This document shows, one piece after another, positions 24,887 through 37,375 of a stretch of DNA of 64,000 nucleotides. Every line of letters starts with the position of its first letter. The first letter of the stretch is position 1. The position numbers and the translations under genes are program-made. Source of the DNA: Dichotomocladium elegans (Eukaryota; Mucoromycota; Mucoromycetes; Mucorales; Lichtheimiaceae); the NCBI GenBank assembly GCA_025716815.1, contig JAIXMN010000009.1:1054001-1118000 (forward strand), written 5' to 3'. The notes beneath the pieces were generated by a model. That model saw only the letters and a program-made list of their open reading frames with translations. It was not told where the DNA came from and did no database searches.

Positions 24887-26265
24887 GATTGTGTACATAC
24901 CCGAACTCCGAACTCGCAAGATTACAAAAATAGAAGTCGCGGTTTGACCAGAAATCTTTACGCATGATGACAAGGCAAATGTCGCATGCACGGCGAAAGA
25001 TGTCGCACAAATCCATTCCTATAAATGTTAGTCAGCTTTTTGCACTTTTCTTTATACCTATTTTACATTCTGAAATGAGCAATCCATTCTTTTACGAAGT
25101 TAGTCAAGGTCATGTCGTTGATGAGTAGATGTGCGCTCTTCAATCCGTTTGTTCTCGCACAGAAATATCCGCGTAGCCTATCTTGCAGGGGTAACCTTGA
25201 CCTTGTTCTAGGCCTATCCCCAAGCGAAAGGATACAGATTTTCAGATGAAAGAAGCAGACTTTAAGCGCGGCTATACAATGTACGCATACAAAGATAAGC
25301 TCATCTTTTTTAAATCGATTTTTGAGAAGGTATTGAGCGCATCAGCTGTTGCAAAACAGTTGGGGATCCGTGTTGGGTTAGCTCAGTAATGGGCATCATA
25401 CTACGAAAAGGACCCTGGCAGCATTTTTAAGGAACATAGAGACGGGGGTCGTTCACGTATTCTCAACGAAGAGCATAAGAGTGCTATTTTAGAATGGATT
25501 GATGAGAATTCATCAACTACCCTAAAGTAACTAACCGATGGAGCAATTGCTTCAGAGATTTGAGCATCTTAAAGTATTGAAAACGACGCTCCATTGATTT
25601 ATGAAAATGAATGTAACTTGTCACTAAAGACGGCTCGGTTTCGGCCTGTAGAACAGGAATAGTGATGCAACGATTCAAGAGCGCCGAGGGACATGACTGA
25701 CATGGACTTTAGAAAAAACTGTGTTTTCCTTTGATGTGTGTGGATTCCATGGTAACATGAAGTGCGGCATGATATGGTCCAAGAAAGGGACTTCTGCAGT
25801 AGTTACAGTGCTGAAACAGGAGCGAAAACAACTACAGTTTTGGGAGCAATTTCTGCATCAGGCACCATTAAACGTAGCTTGAGACTGCCACAACCACCAG
25901 CCAAAAAAAAGGAATTGTCACTGGGCACTACCTCAGCAATCTTAACGTTACCATAGATGAAATGGATAAGTGTGAAGATATGAAGGATCATTATTTGGTA
26001 ATGGATAATGCACCTACTCATAAGCCCGAGGGTATCGATGTGCCTATCTTACATCCTATTCGCCTGAATTCAATCCTATTGAACAAATTTTGGTCGGCTG
26101 CGAAGAGTAAAACTAAAGCGTAATAGGTTCTTGGAAAGTGAGACACTGATGACCCGAACTAGCAAAGTATCGAATAGCCTAAAGTAGAGCGATTTCGTAG
26201 GATTCGTCTCTCACTCTTGCAGGTGTCTAGTTAACTGTCGTAATCAGGAAAAACTCTGACCCAGC
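24887..26265 (+). pseudogene. Tc1/IS630-like element, copy B, with decayed DDE transposase
   Basis: The longest copy of the element family. It starts with the shared end block (TTTACGCATGATGACAAGGC, then GTCGCATGCACGGCGAAAG) and a ~350-bp leader. A transposase frame begins at about 25246 (MKEADFKRGYTMYAYKDK). The HTH reads SASAVAKQLGIR, then an in-frame stop before WASYYEKDPGSIFKEHRDGG and RSRILNEEHKSAILEWIDEN. The catalytic part appears in other frames: NMKCGMIWSKKGTSAVVTV, then KDHYLVMDNAPTHKPEG carrying the second catalytic Asp (DNAP motif), and LNPIE-like remnants before KTKA. The order HTH, D…DNAP…E/D is that of DDE_3 (IS630/Tc1) transposases. Multiple stops and shifts make it dead. The 3' terminus was not found. 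Confidence 0.75.
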
Positions 26266-27259
26266 TTGTGATAATTCTACAGTGGCGATCATGGTATGTC
26301 TATGGATAAAGATCGATACCTCTATATAGAACCATGAGACTTTAGGCTGTGTCCGGGATATAATGAAGTAATAGACTCTACCATTTTGAACTAAACAAGA
26401 TACCAACATGGTTACATATTGTGGAGGGTATAGAGTAACTCATCAGCAAAACAGGTGATAAAGAGCTTTGTCATGCTGTAATTTTTTTGTGGAGTGTATG
26501 TTTGTTTATACCGGACAGCCGAGAAATATGCTTCTCCATGAACTCCAACCTGACCCTCTCTTCCATGTTCTTACCCGGTATGATCACTATAGCTCTAAAC
26601 TGTTTATTATAATCCAACATCCACTCTCCTTTGCAGATTGACCAATCGTGCCCTACTTGAATGAGTCATGGAAGAGAGGAGTCCTTGGGCGTCCTTCCGC
26701 TCTTTCTTTCTGCTGCCGCCTCTGGTTCCATTCGACCTTTTCTCCTCTTCCCTCGCCATCTCCTCCTATCTTTGAAGGTGAGTTAAAGTGCATGAGGAAA
26801 GGGTTACTGTTTTCAATTGACAATGACTATCGATACGAAAACTTTTTATCTAATGATGACCACTATTTTATCTCACATATAAATTTATTTTGGAAAATAG
26901 AGTACTCCCTTCATCGTTTTTACGCTTTAATAATGTTTATATCCAAGTCAAGTTATTGTGTACGCAACGATCCCGCTCTCTACAGCTAAGATCTTGGCGA
27001 TCTAATGAATTTGGACTTTATTATCACGGACAAATCCGTTGCATCTCCTTGAGTATTTTTATAGGTATAATATGCAGTGAAGTGTTATTTATAAAGGGCA
27101 GCCGACATCGACTCTCCAGTGAGCAACATTAATTTTGAACGCGAGGCTTCAGTGATCCGTAGTCAAGGGGTATTAACCACGGGGATCGGTAGTCTTCTAC
27201 GTAATCGAGATATATAAGGGAACCCGAAGTTCTTGAAAATTACAAATGCATGGATTTGG
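26266..27259. other. AT-rich intergenic or repeat sequence
   Basis: About 1 kb without a supported gene. A pyrimidine-rich stretch at 26680-26770 (CTCTTTC-, CTCCTCTT-type) lies in a 113-codon frame without known motifs. It may be the outer part of the neighbouring transposon copy or unrelated repeat. Confidence 0.4.
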
Positions 27260-27976
27260 CTATGCAGTTGATACGTTGAAAAGACGTAGGCCAATCATCC
27301 AATCGCCCAAGGTGAGTGCAATCGTGGAGTATGCAACCGAGGAGATGATGAACATGACCGCCATAGCAAAGTTTGCCTTCCCCCACCATGATTCGTAATG
27401 ATTCCGGCGTCCACTACAACAGCAAGCTCCTAGTACCCATAACGGTGGACAGAACCTGCTTGTGGTATATGGAAGGTTAGCATGAAGAAAAACCTTAGGT
27501 AAGTACAAGGAATAAAATTATAGGAAAGCTTGCCATCCAAACAAAAAGAACAGCGCAGCAATAGGGAATCGACGCTCTGACGGGTCTATCATGCGACGGC
27601 GGCGAAAACGGCGACGATGGTAACGCTCGAATTCATCTGCATAGTGTCCTTGTTGTTGGGGGATATGTATGGTTTGATAGTAGCCACCGCTAATAAGCGG
27701 CCTTGATGGCTGGTGTTGTTGACGCTCAATATCGGGGTATAGTCCAGTTGAAGGGGCAGGACGATCTGTAGTGACATTTATCGACGAAGCAGGCTGTCTA
27801 CCGTCCGCGAATGTCGACAGAAACGATGGCTGCGGAGGCCCTGTAATTATAGCATTGTTCTGATCACCCGAATGCGCTGTACTCGACACAAATATAGGAT
27901 TGTAAGCAGTATTTTGTGATTCATCGTACGAAGGAGGAGGCTCGTCGTAATCGGGCGGATTGTGTGCTCTAACCAT
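27260..27976 (-). CDS. small proline-rich membrane protein, uncharacterised
   Basis: Two exons, 27976-27534 and 27455-27260, give 212 aa. The N-terminal half is disordered and opens with NPPDYDEPPPSYDES, carrying a PPxY motif of the kind bound by WW-domain ubiquitin ligases (Nedd4/Rsp5). A basic patch RRRRMIDPSERR precedes a first hydrophobic segment (PIAALFFLFGWFCPPLWVLG) and a Cys-rich loop (GACCCSGRR). A second membrane segment (ANFAMAVMFIISSVAYSTIA) follows. The intron has a GC donor (ATG|GCAAGC) and CAG acceptor; only this joins FLFGW to FCPPLW, and the GT alternatives break frame. Family not recognised. Topology and PPxY suggest an endomembrane adaptor or cargo protein, which is inference. 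Confidence 0.68.
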
Positions 27977-28720
27977 TACTGATGTAATATTAAAATGTGT
28001 CGAAAGGAGTTATGTATACCGCATGCTGTCCCCATTTTTTTTAAAGCTCCCGCAGCCCAATTATCATTCCCACCAAACGGGTTATCTGCGTTTGCTATTG
28101 CCTCATGCAGTGCATTTAGATATCCCTCCTCTTTTGTAACAGCAAAACGCTTTGAAAGGATGGGTTTCATCTTAACTTCCTCTATGCAATATCTTCCTTT
28201 GCAATCGCCCGGACATAACCCGTCTGCAACCTTGGCACCGTACGCTGCTCTGCGCCAAGCATCGATCAAAATAGATGTATCCGATGTCCGAGGTCTTCAC
28301 ATGATCCAGTTCAGGAGCGTCCTTTCTGCATCGATATTTTTTGTTTATTCAAGCGGTAGTTGGATCCTGAAGTGTCCTGAAAGACTCCAGAAAGACGGTA
28401 CTGCACAGCTTGTGTGGTACTCGAGAAGAGGGGCGTTTAGTTTTGGGAATACGTATGTGGTCTGGAAGATGTTAAATTCGAAGATACTTGTGTATCTGAG
28501 ATAACAAACAAACAAACATGTGAAAATAGATATACTCACATCGTATATCGGTACAGCAACGCATCTCCAATTGACCCTTCTGGGTTTCTCCGGAGTTCAT
28601 CGATGTTCCAGGGAAATATGTATTGATCCGTTTTAAATTCACTACGCACGGTCACTTATTTCGCCAAGAGCACACTCGCTTCTCAATAGTGTGAAATATG
28701 CATCTACGAGATCTATAGGG
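27977..28720 (-). CDS. unidentified protein-coding gene, model incomplete
   Basis: Several exon-like blocks on the minus strand look coding and are flanked by splice sites. One is DLVDAYFTLLRSECALGE (about 28710-28660). Another is DQYIFPWNIDELRRNPEGSI, then GDALLYRYTM (about 28620-28545). The last runs IDAWRRAAYGAKVADGLCPG, DCKGRYCIEEVKMKPILSK, then LHEAIANADNPFGGNDNW (28262-28010). I could not join them with certainty, particularly through 28270-28530, and the ATG is unknown. The Gly/Asp/Cys-rich CPGDCKG and NPFGGNDNW motifs suggest a globular enzyme-like domain, but I do not recognise the family. It ends within a few bases of the next gene's start. Confidence 0.45.
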
Positions 28721-28995
28721 GCAGTTAAAGTGCACAGCCATCACGTATTGCCAATGGGACAACGTTAATATGTCTGTACGCTACATACGATGACAATCAT
28801 TTCCAGCGTTCAACAAATTAGCGAAAAACGAACAGATATCACCAAGTATCCCCACAATACGTAGACATGACTCATCCTCTTCGGTGCCCTTGATATCTGC
28901 GCATAGGTAGAAAGATCAAATCAACAGACAGAACGTGGATGGGATTTTTTTTGCTATTCTGACGGTTGAGAATCTGGTTTGTCGAATGATCATCA

Positions 28996-30742
28996 CTACT
29001 CAGGCAGATAGTCTTCAGTAGACAGGGTATTATAAGCATACTCGTTAATAGGAAATGCGGAACCGTTCCCGCTCCTATATAAAGCACGTTGGAGGCTCAG
29101 TAAAACATATATACGACGATAACGCCTGAAAAAATATCCAGTTACGATGAAACTTACGGACGACCCACAGGTAAGAACCATTTCAATGGGTTTGTCCCCA
29201 TTACTTGGACAAAGTTTTGTCTATATGGTTCAGGACGAATATTAGTTATAAGAATGTGCTGTCTTTTCTATCATCGATTGAAACAAGTCAGAAAGAAAAA
29301 TATTTACCGTGTCCCCATATCCCATGGATTGAAATGCTTGTTGCGCATCACATCCACTCGACCATTTCTTCCCCGCCCAAGCTTAAAGCTGGATTTTTCG
29401 TAGAACTCAATAGTAGTCCTGTTCTTTAGGAGCTGACGTGTGTGGAATAGAGTGAATGGAATCAGGAACAGACCAAAGATGCCCGAGACGAAGAGAAGGA
29501 AAGGCCAGTTCAAATCAAGTCCAAAGATACTCTGATATATTTTTCCTAGAAAATTAGAGAGGTGTGCTGATACCCATGCGTGCAAGCGAATGTAATTCAC
29601 CGACTTACTAATGGCCCGTTCACTACGGCGATAGTAGGCGGCAACGTCGCACAAAAGATGTACACGCACAGTAGCGTTGCGTACAGTATAAACAGATAAA
29701 AGAATTTGTAGTTGCTAAACCCTACGCAGTTGTTGACCCTTTCATTACATATATTAGCATTTCATCATCAATGATCCCAACTGCTTTCATATATACCATG
29801 GGCAATGGCTAAACCACGAAAGATGATAGGTATCTTCATCAGATCGCATATTTTCCCTTTCGAAGGTTGATTCTATTAAACTTACTGATCCATCTTCAGC
29901 GTACAACTATTTTTTAAAGAAAAAAAAGAAAACAACGGAAGCTCATCATTAAGAAAGCTGCACGAACCCGGCAAAGAAGGTAATTACCTTTTACAAATCC
30001 TGCAATGATGCGTCCTGTCAAATTTCTCAACTTGGCATTTTTTGCAGAATCGTTTGGCGCCGCTACGCTTGACCGTAATCAAGGGATACACATTATGGCG
30101 CATCGAAGCCGATGATATTTCGCGGTCATTCGATGACGAAGGTCGGCCAAGGCTAACACGGGACTCATTGGATACGTTCAAAATGGCAACGCTCGGACGT
30201 GGTGCTGCTGATCCTTCTTGCTCATCCTCATCCTCGCCTTCTAACCCTTCCTCTGCATGATGACTCAAAAGCTGTATGTCTTCTCGGTCATCTATTTGTC
30301 GACCTCGCAAGACCTATAAAGAACATGAGCCCTCATCAGCCTTGGACTTCTCTGGATATTGCTTATAATACTTGCATCAAGAGGATTCCCCGGTGGAGTT
30401 ATGACAGTTTGATAAAAGCACCATAACGTAAGAAAAAAGAATGGCTGGAAAAACAAAATGTAGAGAACGCCTTCATAAAAAAGGGGGAAATGGTGGAATA
30501 ATGAGACGGCTGAGAATCGTAATGTAGGTCCCCCGGAAATCCCTTTCCACACACACACCCTGTACCATTCGGCCTTCATTTAATAGAGTTCCGCAGAGCC
30601 GAATAGTAAATGCCCAAAAGCACCAAATGAAAACGAGCACGAGAAATACAACGGGCAAAGCATGAATGGCCCGTATGCAGTTACGCTGGCACCCGGCAAA
30701 TGTGATGCAACCTTGGCGCTGCTGCCTGGTATGGATGCTCAT
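28996..30742 (-). CDS. DHHC palmitoyltransferase (PFA3/ZDHHC2-15-20-like)
   Basis: Integral-membrane protein S-acyltransferase. From 30742: a Cys-containing tail, TM1 and TM2 (ALPVVFLVLVFIWCFWAF; YILFFQPFFFLTLWCFYQTV), the TPPGNPLD motif, an acidic linker, then the Cys-rich domain AKRFCKKCQVEKFDRTHHC and [20 protein letters not shown]. TM3 and TM4 follow (FYLFILYATLLCVYIF; FLLFVSGIFGLFLIPF). The TTxE motif is NRTTIEFYE, and the C-tail holds NPWDMGTRQNFVQVMGTNPL and ends STEDYLPE. The core is split over very small exons: a 21-nt exon (29906-29886) and a 12-nt exon (29808-29797) that encodes most of HHCPW. One intron after NPLD has a GC donor (GAT|GCAAGT). Endomembrane or vacuole location is presumed. 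Confidence 0.88.
29797..29808 (-). other. 12-nt micro-exon encoding part of the DHHC active site
   Basis: The coding strand reads TTTAG|CCATTGCCCATG|GTATAT. With CA from the upstream exon and G from the downstream exon it spells H-H-C-P-W, the catalytic core of the palmitoyltransferase. Its inclusion is therefore required for any active enzyme. Confidence 0.82.
29886..29906 (-). other. 21-nt micro-exon of the DHHC gene
   Basis: The coding strand reads AAATAG|TTGTACGCTGAAGATGGATCA|GTAAGT. It supplies the S-C-T-L-K-M-D-H segment between the CRICK motif and the HCPW micro-exon. Both splice sites are canonical and phases match (2 and 2). Confidence 0.82.
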
Positions 30743-31209
30743 TTGAAATCCGGTCGAAACAGAAAATTATGAGCTGGAGGAGAAAAGAGGCCGTCTTTTA
30801 CCGCACACCGCCCACACTGCACCTGTGTATGCACAGCCTCCCCTGAACTCTCCCCCCCAAAAAAAAAATCCTTGCTTCTCAGCTCACAGCAGGATTATTT
30901 GGCTCTCGTTGGACGTACCCGTATCCTTCTTGCTGCTTAGAGAATTATAGTACCATTATAGTTCTCTTTCATACTCCAGAAGGTGGCAGCCTTTATAGTG
31001 GACATCGCCATCGTAAATGAGTCATAGAGATGATCTCGAGACAAATTTGACAAAATTCAATGAATACATTTGCCTATTGTCCCCGATGGCACTGTCGCTA
31101 AGACGTTCAAGCATATGGCAAAAAGAAAGCCTCGGGGAAGAAGAAGAATGAACCTTAATAAGCCAGAGTCATGGGCTCCACTTTGGATATATGTTCGTCG
31201 CCGGAAGTC
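30743..31209. other. intergenic region between DHHC gene and Fanzor fragment
   Basis: Contains a C7A9 run near 30850-30869 and no supported gene. The plus-strand 68-codon frame at 31070-31276 is basic but overlaps the Fanzor fragment's end and has no known motif. Confidence 0.4.
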
Positions 31210-31860
31210 TTATGTTATTAGGACTACTGTTGTCAGTATACAGACAACCTTACCGGATGCTATAACGATGTTGTAACGTAATGTACGAAAATGCTCCAGT
31301 ACTTCATTTTCCAAAATAAAGTCCATACGCGAGATAAAACCTCGTATGGTAGCAGAGGATTTCGCTATCGATCTCCATGTAACGTGGTGACCACGACTGC
31401 CGAAGTGGAAGACAGTTGAAACCGCGTATCCCATTCTCTTCACAGACGCGAGCGAGCTGAGAGAAACCGTTGGAATGTTTATCGGGACGGGCCTTGGCGT
31501 CGTATTAGATACTCTGGTGCAGGATTGGTAGTTCCGGGGGTATGAGTTCAAAACAGGTTGTATGATATCGTATGCTTCCCGAAGAAATGTAGGCTCGGCA
31601 AGTATATACTCGCTCATGACACCTCGGCGGGTAGTGACCAGCTTGAATCCTATGGATTCCCTGGTGATGGGTCCATAAAGGTCTTGGCGTACTTGATCGG
31701 GGATTAGGTCCTTCACGATTAATTCCCGCTTGCGGTCGGCTTTTCGCTGACGAAGATTCAGGATGACATTAATAACACTCCGAAGCCGTTGCCCAAAGCG
31801 CATGTTGACATTGTCATTTAGGCAGTATAGATCTTGGTGCCTTTGTAAGATGATCATTGT
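31210..31860 (-). pseudogene. second Fanzor-like fragment (N-terminal half)
   Basis: An uninterrupted minus-strand frame of about 215 codons starts near LYCLNDNVNMRFGQRLRSVI and continues with NVILNLRQRKADRKRELIVK. This closely parallels NNINMRFGQHLRRAGNTLLD in the longer Fanzor relic at 20190. It continues FKLVTTRRGVMSEYILAEPT and YDIIQPVLNSYPRNYQ, then a divergent segment (SSLASVKRMGYAVSTVFHFG) that can be aligned with LAFLFQRLELPAFNCFP of the first copy. The RuvC nuclease half is absent, so this is a truncated copy, although its remaining frame is open. Seen: open frame and shared motifs. Inferred: Fanzor identity through the first copy. Confidence 0.55.
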
Positions 31861-32834
31861 TGAGAATAAGGGAAAAAAGCCTTGTTGTTTCCGGATATTC
31901 CAAGGTACTCATTCTTGTGATGATGAATTGGCTCTCGGATACGGGCAGGTTCATCTTGGGTGCGACGTTCGGCTTATTAACCATGGAAAGCCAAACTTCT
32001 GAAAAGAATTTCTCCCTCATGTTTTCCTGGACGTTACAGTCTACATCGCTACTCTCGCTGTCTTAGTCAACTTTCTCTTCATCCCTCTTTCCATCCTCCT
32101 CATCAGCTATTAGATAGACCCCGCGCACATACCTTTTCTATTTGTTGTTGATAGGCCTAGATTCCTGCTTCTTCCTTCTGTTCCCTGTAATTTCTATCTC
32201 ACCATCCTTGTCATTCCCTTTTTTCCCCATATGCCCCTCGGGGTTGTTTAGTTTTCTTCCTTTCAAAACCATGCGAGAGTGGAAGAGCAGCGAGCCGCTA
32301 GCGTTCAAAACTCGCATTAAATAAATATCATCTCTGTCTGCTCCAAGGCTCGCGAAGGTGCGAGAGAGCGAATAAAGACGCGAAGATTTATGGTGGAGAG
32401 CTTGACAAGTCCATGGTGGTGTCAGGATGATATGATAGTATGCGTCACTGCAGTTGATGAATGCTGTTAGACTTTTGTAACAAAAAGTTGAGATCCCACC
32501 GCTTTGAAGCATGCCCATCGGGCACGACGCAAAATTGGTATCTCAGCCATCAACAAAACGGTTCTATTTAGCCTACTGTAGACTTCCAAAGCCCTACTAC
32601 TTGCAAGGATGCTGGCTCGAGAGACAAAAACAGCTATTATCTGAACAGTTAGAGAATAGGAAATGTGCCTAACCTCTACCCTTGATAGCCAAAAAGCATT
32701 ACGATCATTCAATCTGAGTTACTACAACGAATACCGGTAGTCAGTTTGCCGGTGGCATTTGTGCTTGACAGAGCACAACTGTAAATCGAATGCTGACCGT
32801 ATTCTCTCAATTCGGGACATGCATAGCGACAAGC
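31861..32834. other. spacer between Fanzor fragment and element copy C
   Basis: Contains a 126-codon minus frame (32138-32518) and a pyrimidine-rich stretch around 32060-32110, but no recognisable domain. Probably repeat-derived spacer. Confidence 0.35.
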
Positions 32835-33185
32835 TCAGACTTGCTCATGCAAGATACACTAGGTAAGTACACGATGTGAGAACAGACGGTTTGAAGAGAG
32901 TATATTCCTCATCGGCGACATAGACAATAGAGCTAGGACAGCTATGCTCGTCAATGACATGGTCTTGCCCGTCCTAGTAAAAACTGAGTTCTTCATTTCC
33001 GGTTCTAAAATGCGTATAGGCAAAATCCCGAAAAACTAGGTACTTTAAAGAGATGAATTTGCGACATCTTATTTCCGTTTTCTTACGCAGAGAAATTTTT
33101 GGCAGAAACGACAGCTATTGTTGCCATCTGACAACTTTAGAATTGAGTGGCGTGCGACACTGATTTTGGGAAAAGGTTTATATTT
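32835..33185 (-). mobile_element. Tc1/IS630-like element, copy C, left-end fragment
   Basis: On the minus strand from 33185: a CCTTTTCCCAAAATCAGTG end, then GATGTCGCAAATTCATC, an ATTTTAGAACCGGAAATGA block, the GACCATGTCATTGACGAG block and CTCTCTTCAAACCGTCTG. The same blocks occur in the same order in copies A, B and D. The copy stops before the transposase frame. It is more divergent than A and B, so it is older or belongs to another subfamily. Confidence 0.6.
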
Positions 33186-33681
33186 CTCCTGTAGGTAAAC
33201 CCTCTATCAGCACGCCAATTCAGCCACGTTCTTTATCCGATTCGCTGGGAATTTACACATGCTGCTTCGTGATTTGCTCTCGAATAGACACGACTGGAAG
33301 TTGTCGGCCATCAACAGTACACCCTTTAGTCTATATAACGTGTAGCAAGAAGCTGAGCATCTAGCGAGAAAAACGTGTAAACATTTCGTTACTGCACTCA
33401 TTCTGCCAGCAATAGATTGGAACTGTCACGCCGAGGAGCTATCTTTACTTCGAGACGATTACTAAACGAATGTTGTCATCCTTCATTGCCTTTTGCGCAT
33501 ATATTTTAAATACGAACTTCTTGTCTCTCTTATAAGAATGGTGAATGCGCTTTATCGCGTTGATCAGGGACAATTATTTTGGCGCGGTTTCACAAACGCG
33601 CTTCTTTTCTCCAACCGCGCCTCTTATTTCTTTCCCATATATATTTATACACACGTATAATGTCAACCAGTAGCAGTCAAC

Positions 33682-35785
33682 ATGAAGCGTAAGATCATCA
33701 TTGATCTGATATTTAGCATTGGTGATTTGATGTGAGGACCGCACACACATATGCTCATACACATTCTCTTCGTCACAGGTCATCGTCGCTTTGTGGACCA
33801 AAGACTGAGCAACACCCGTTGCTAGAACGCAGTGACGCAGCATTCGATGATCTTCCAGATCTAGCACAGCCACTTATTGTAAAAGACAGAGCATTTCATC
33901 GCCAATTCGCCAGTCTTTACTTCTTTCGTCTCCATAAACTTCGAGCGGTCGTATTGCGTGAAGCCCAGCGGCGCTGGGAAACTCTTCCAGGCAAGGTCTT
34001 TTCTTTTTTTCTTTCTCTTTCGTCTCTATAGCTCGCCTAGCCTTACGTTAACTACAATAGGCAGTCCACAATATGTTCCCAAGGTGCTTGAAGTAACTCC
34101 TCGGAAATGCTATATTATCGGCACCATTTACCTGGAAATGGCGCTCAAACCCAACGTACTTGACGACTTGGCCAAGGATAAATCGCTTGCCATCCCTGCC
34201 ATGCCTGCAAAATACCGCACAGACAGCAACAAAATTACTATCGAGGATGAGTCGGGACGCATAGTATTGACAGGCAATGGATTGAAGAATGAAAAAATCT
34301 GGGTGACAGGTGATCAATTGATGGGTGTTAGGAGTGCGCATGTGTGTGCTCGGTTGCGAAAAAAGTCTTAATCGTAGCGTGGACAATGGGACGATAGGAA
34401 TGGTGGTTGCGTTACTTGGCAAGGAGACTGAGGACGGTCTTTTCGATGTTGAAGAAGTGTGTTATCCCGATGTTCCAGAACAACCGGTACGCTCTCCAGG
34501 AGGTATGGGTCATTCGCAGAGGGAGATATTTTCTTCTTCCACCAGCTGAGCATTGAATAATTTTCTGTTTTTTTTTTCCTGGTAGAGGACAAGTACATTG
34601 CGCTATTGTCTGGATTGAATTTCGGCTCGAGCGCATCATATGATCTGAAGGCCCAGCTACTAACAGAGTTTTTGTCAGGCGAACTCGGTGGCCCAGAAGT
34701 GAGCGTGAAAACGGATTTGCATATGAAGCGGACTACTGAGCGAAGTTGATGGGAATTAGGATCAAAGAATTTGTTCGAATATCTGCAGAGTGATCATCGC
34801 TGGAAATTCCATAGGGGAACTCCAAATCTCGGAGGATCTATCCGGATCTGTAAGTGATATCAAAGCGAAAAAGTTCTTAACATTGACCTATGATCATTAT
34901 GAAACCTCTGATCATGTGTACTGAAAGCAACCATCGTTAACTATAGAAAAAGTATGGAAATGATTCTGCACAGTACGATAGCGAACCACTTGTTCAGCTG
35001 GATGAATTATTGGAGGAGCTGTGTGGTTCCGTGCCCGTCGATGTTATGGCCGGAGAGAATGATCCAGTCAATCGACAGATGCCACAACAACCTTTACAAC
35101 GGTCCTTGTTTCCACATGCGTGCACAATGAATAATTTTCGCACTGTGACAAACCCCTATTGGTGCAAAATTGACGATGTTACGTAAGTTATATCAATGTC
35201 AAAGAACAATTGGGCACCGTAAAAGCGACTGAATGGCAGCGACTTATCAATCGATGGATGGATGTATAGACTCCTTGGCACCTCGGGCCAAAACATTGAT
35301 GATCTTTTTAAATACGTCGACGTTGATAGCCCATTAGAAATTGCAGAAAAATGCTTGTTCTGGCGGCACGCTGCACCTTCTGCCCCTGATACATTGTGTA
35401 AGTGCTTTGCAATCAGTCTCGGTATACTTGTGTATTCACATGGAACCGATGAAAAAGGGTGCTACCCTTTTCAGGATCGAGATCCATTCATCCTTGAAAC
35501 TTGTCCACATGTGTACTTCATTGGCAACCAAGAGAAATTCGAGAACAGTGTCGTTGAAGGCAAGTTCTTTCTTCCTTTATTGTAATATATGACTAAATTT
35601 AGATTGGCTATCTAGGACCGGATGGTCAAAGAGTACGCGTGGTGCTGGTGCCTTCCTTTGCAAAAACAGGGTCAATTATTCTTCTTAATATGCGTAACTT
35701 AGAATGCACGGAACTCTGTGTTCTAGATCCTCAAGCAATGAATGAGGCCGACTCCAAAGTCCATTATATGGATACATCTGAATAA
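33682..35785 (+). CDS. POLD2: DNA polymerase delta small subunit
   Basis: Second subunit of replicative DNA polymerase delta (POLD2; yeast Pol31, fission yeast Cdc1), bridging the catalytic subunit to the others. Landmarks: HRQFASLYFFRLHKLRAVVL, KVLEVTPRKCYIIGTIYLEM, an OB-fold segment through WVTGMVVALLGKE, DKYIALLSGLNFGS, the inactive phosphoesterase domain RVIIAGNSIGELQI and VDVMAGENDPVN, then NPYWCKIDDVTLLGTSGQNI, FQDRDPFILETCPHVYFIGN and the C-terminal VRVVLVPSFAKTGSIILLN. About nine introns. Two need GC donors, after ETLP (33991) and after ENSVVEG (35560). The start codon is less certain: a 50-nt first exon from ATG 33682 fits in phase, but the ATG created at its junction is also possible. 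Confidence 0.9.
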
Positions 35786-35975
35786 AACAAGTTCATTGCT
35801 TAAAGCCACATCTGAAAATGCAACCGGTTCAAAACTATGACTTTTTAAATCTACCGGCCGATTGTTTGATTGGTAGGTTTGATTTGAGCCTCTGATTGGC
35901 TCCGATATTCCCCATTTTACAACCTTTACACTCAGCACCTCGCTTTCTTTTCCTCCACCGCTTGCCCAATACACC

Positions 35976-37375
<1,400 letters not shown>

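Noticed and set aside
25246..25510. Functional host gene for an HTH protein
   Set aside because: In-frame stops and downstream DNAP motif show a transposase relic.
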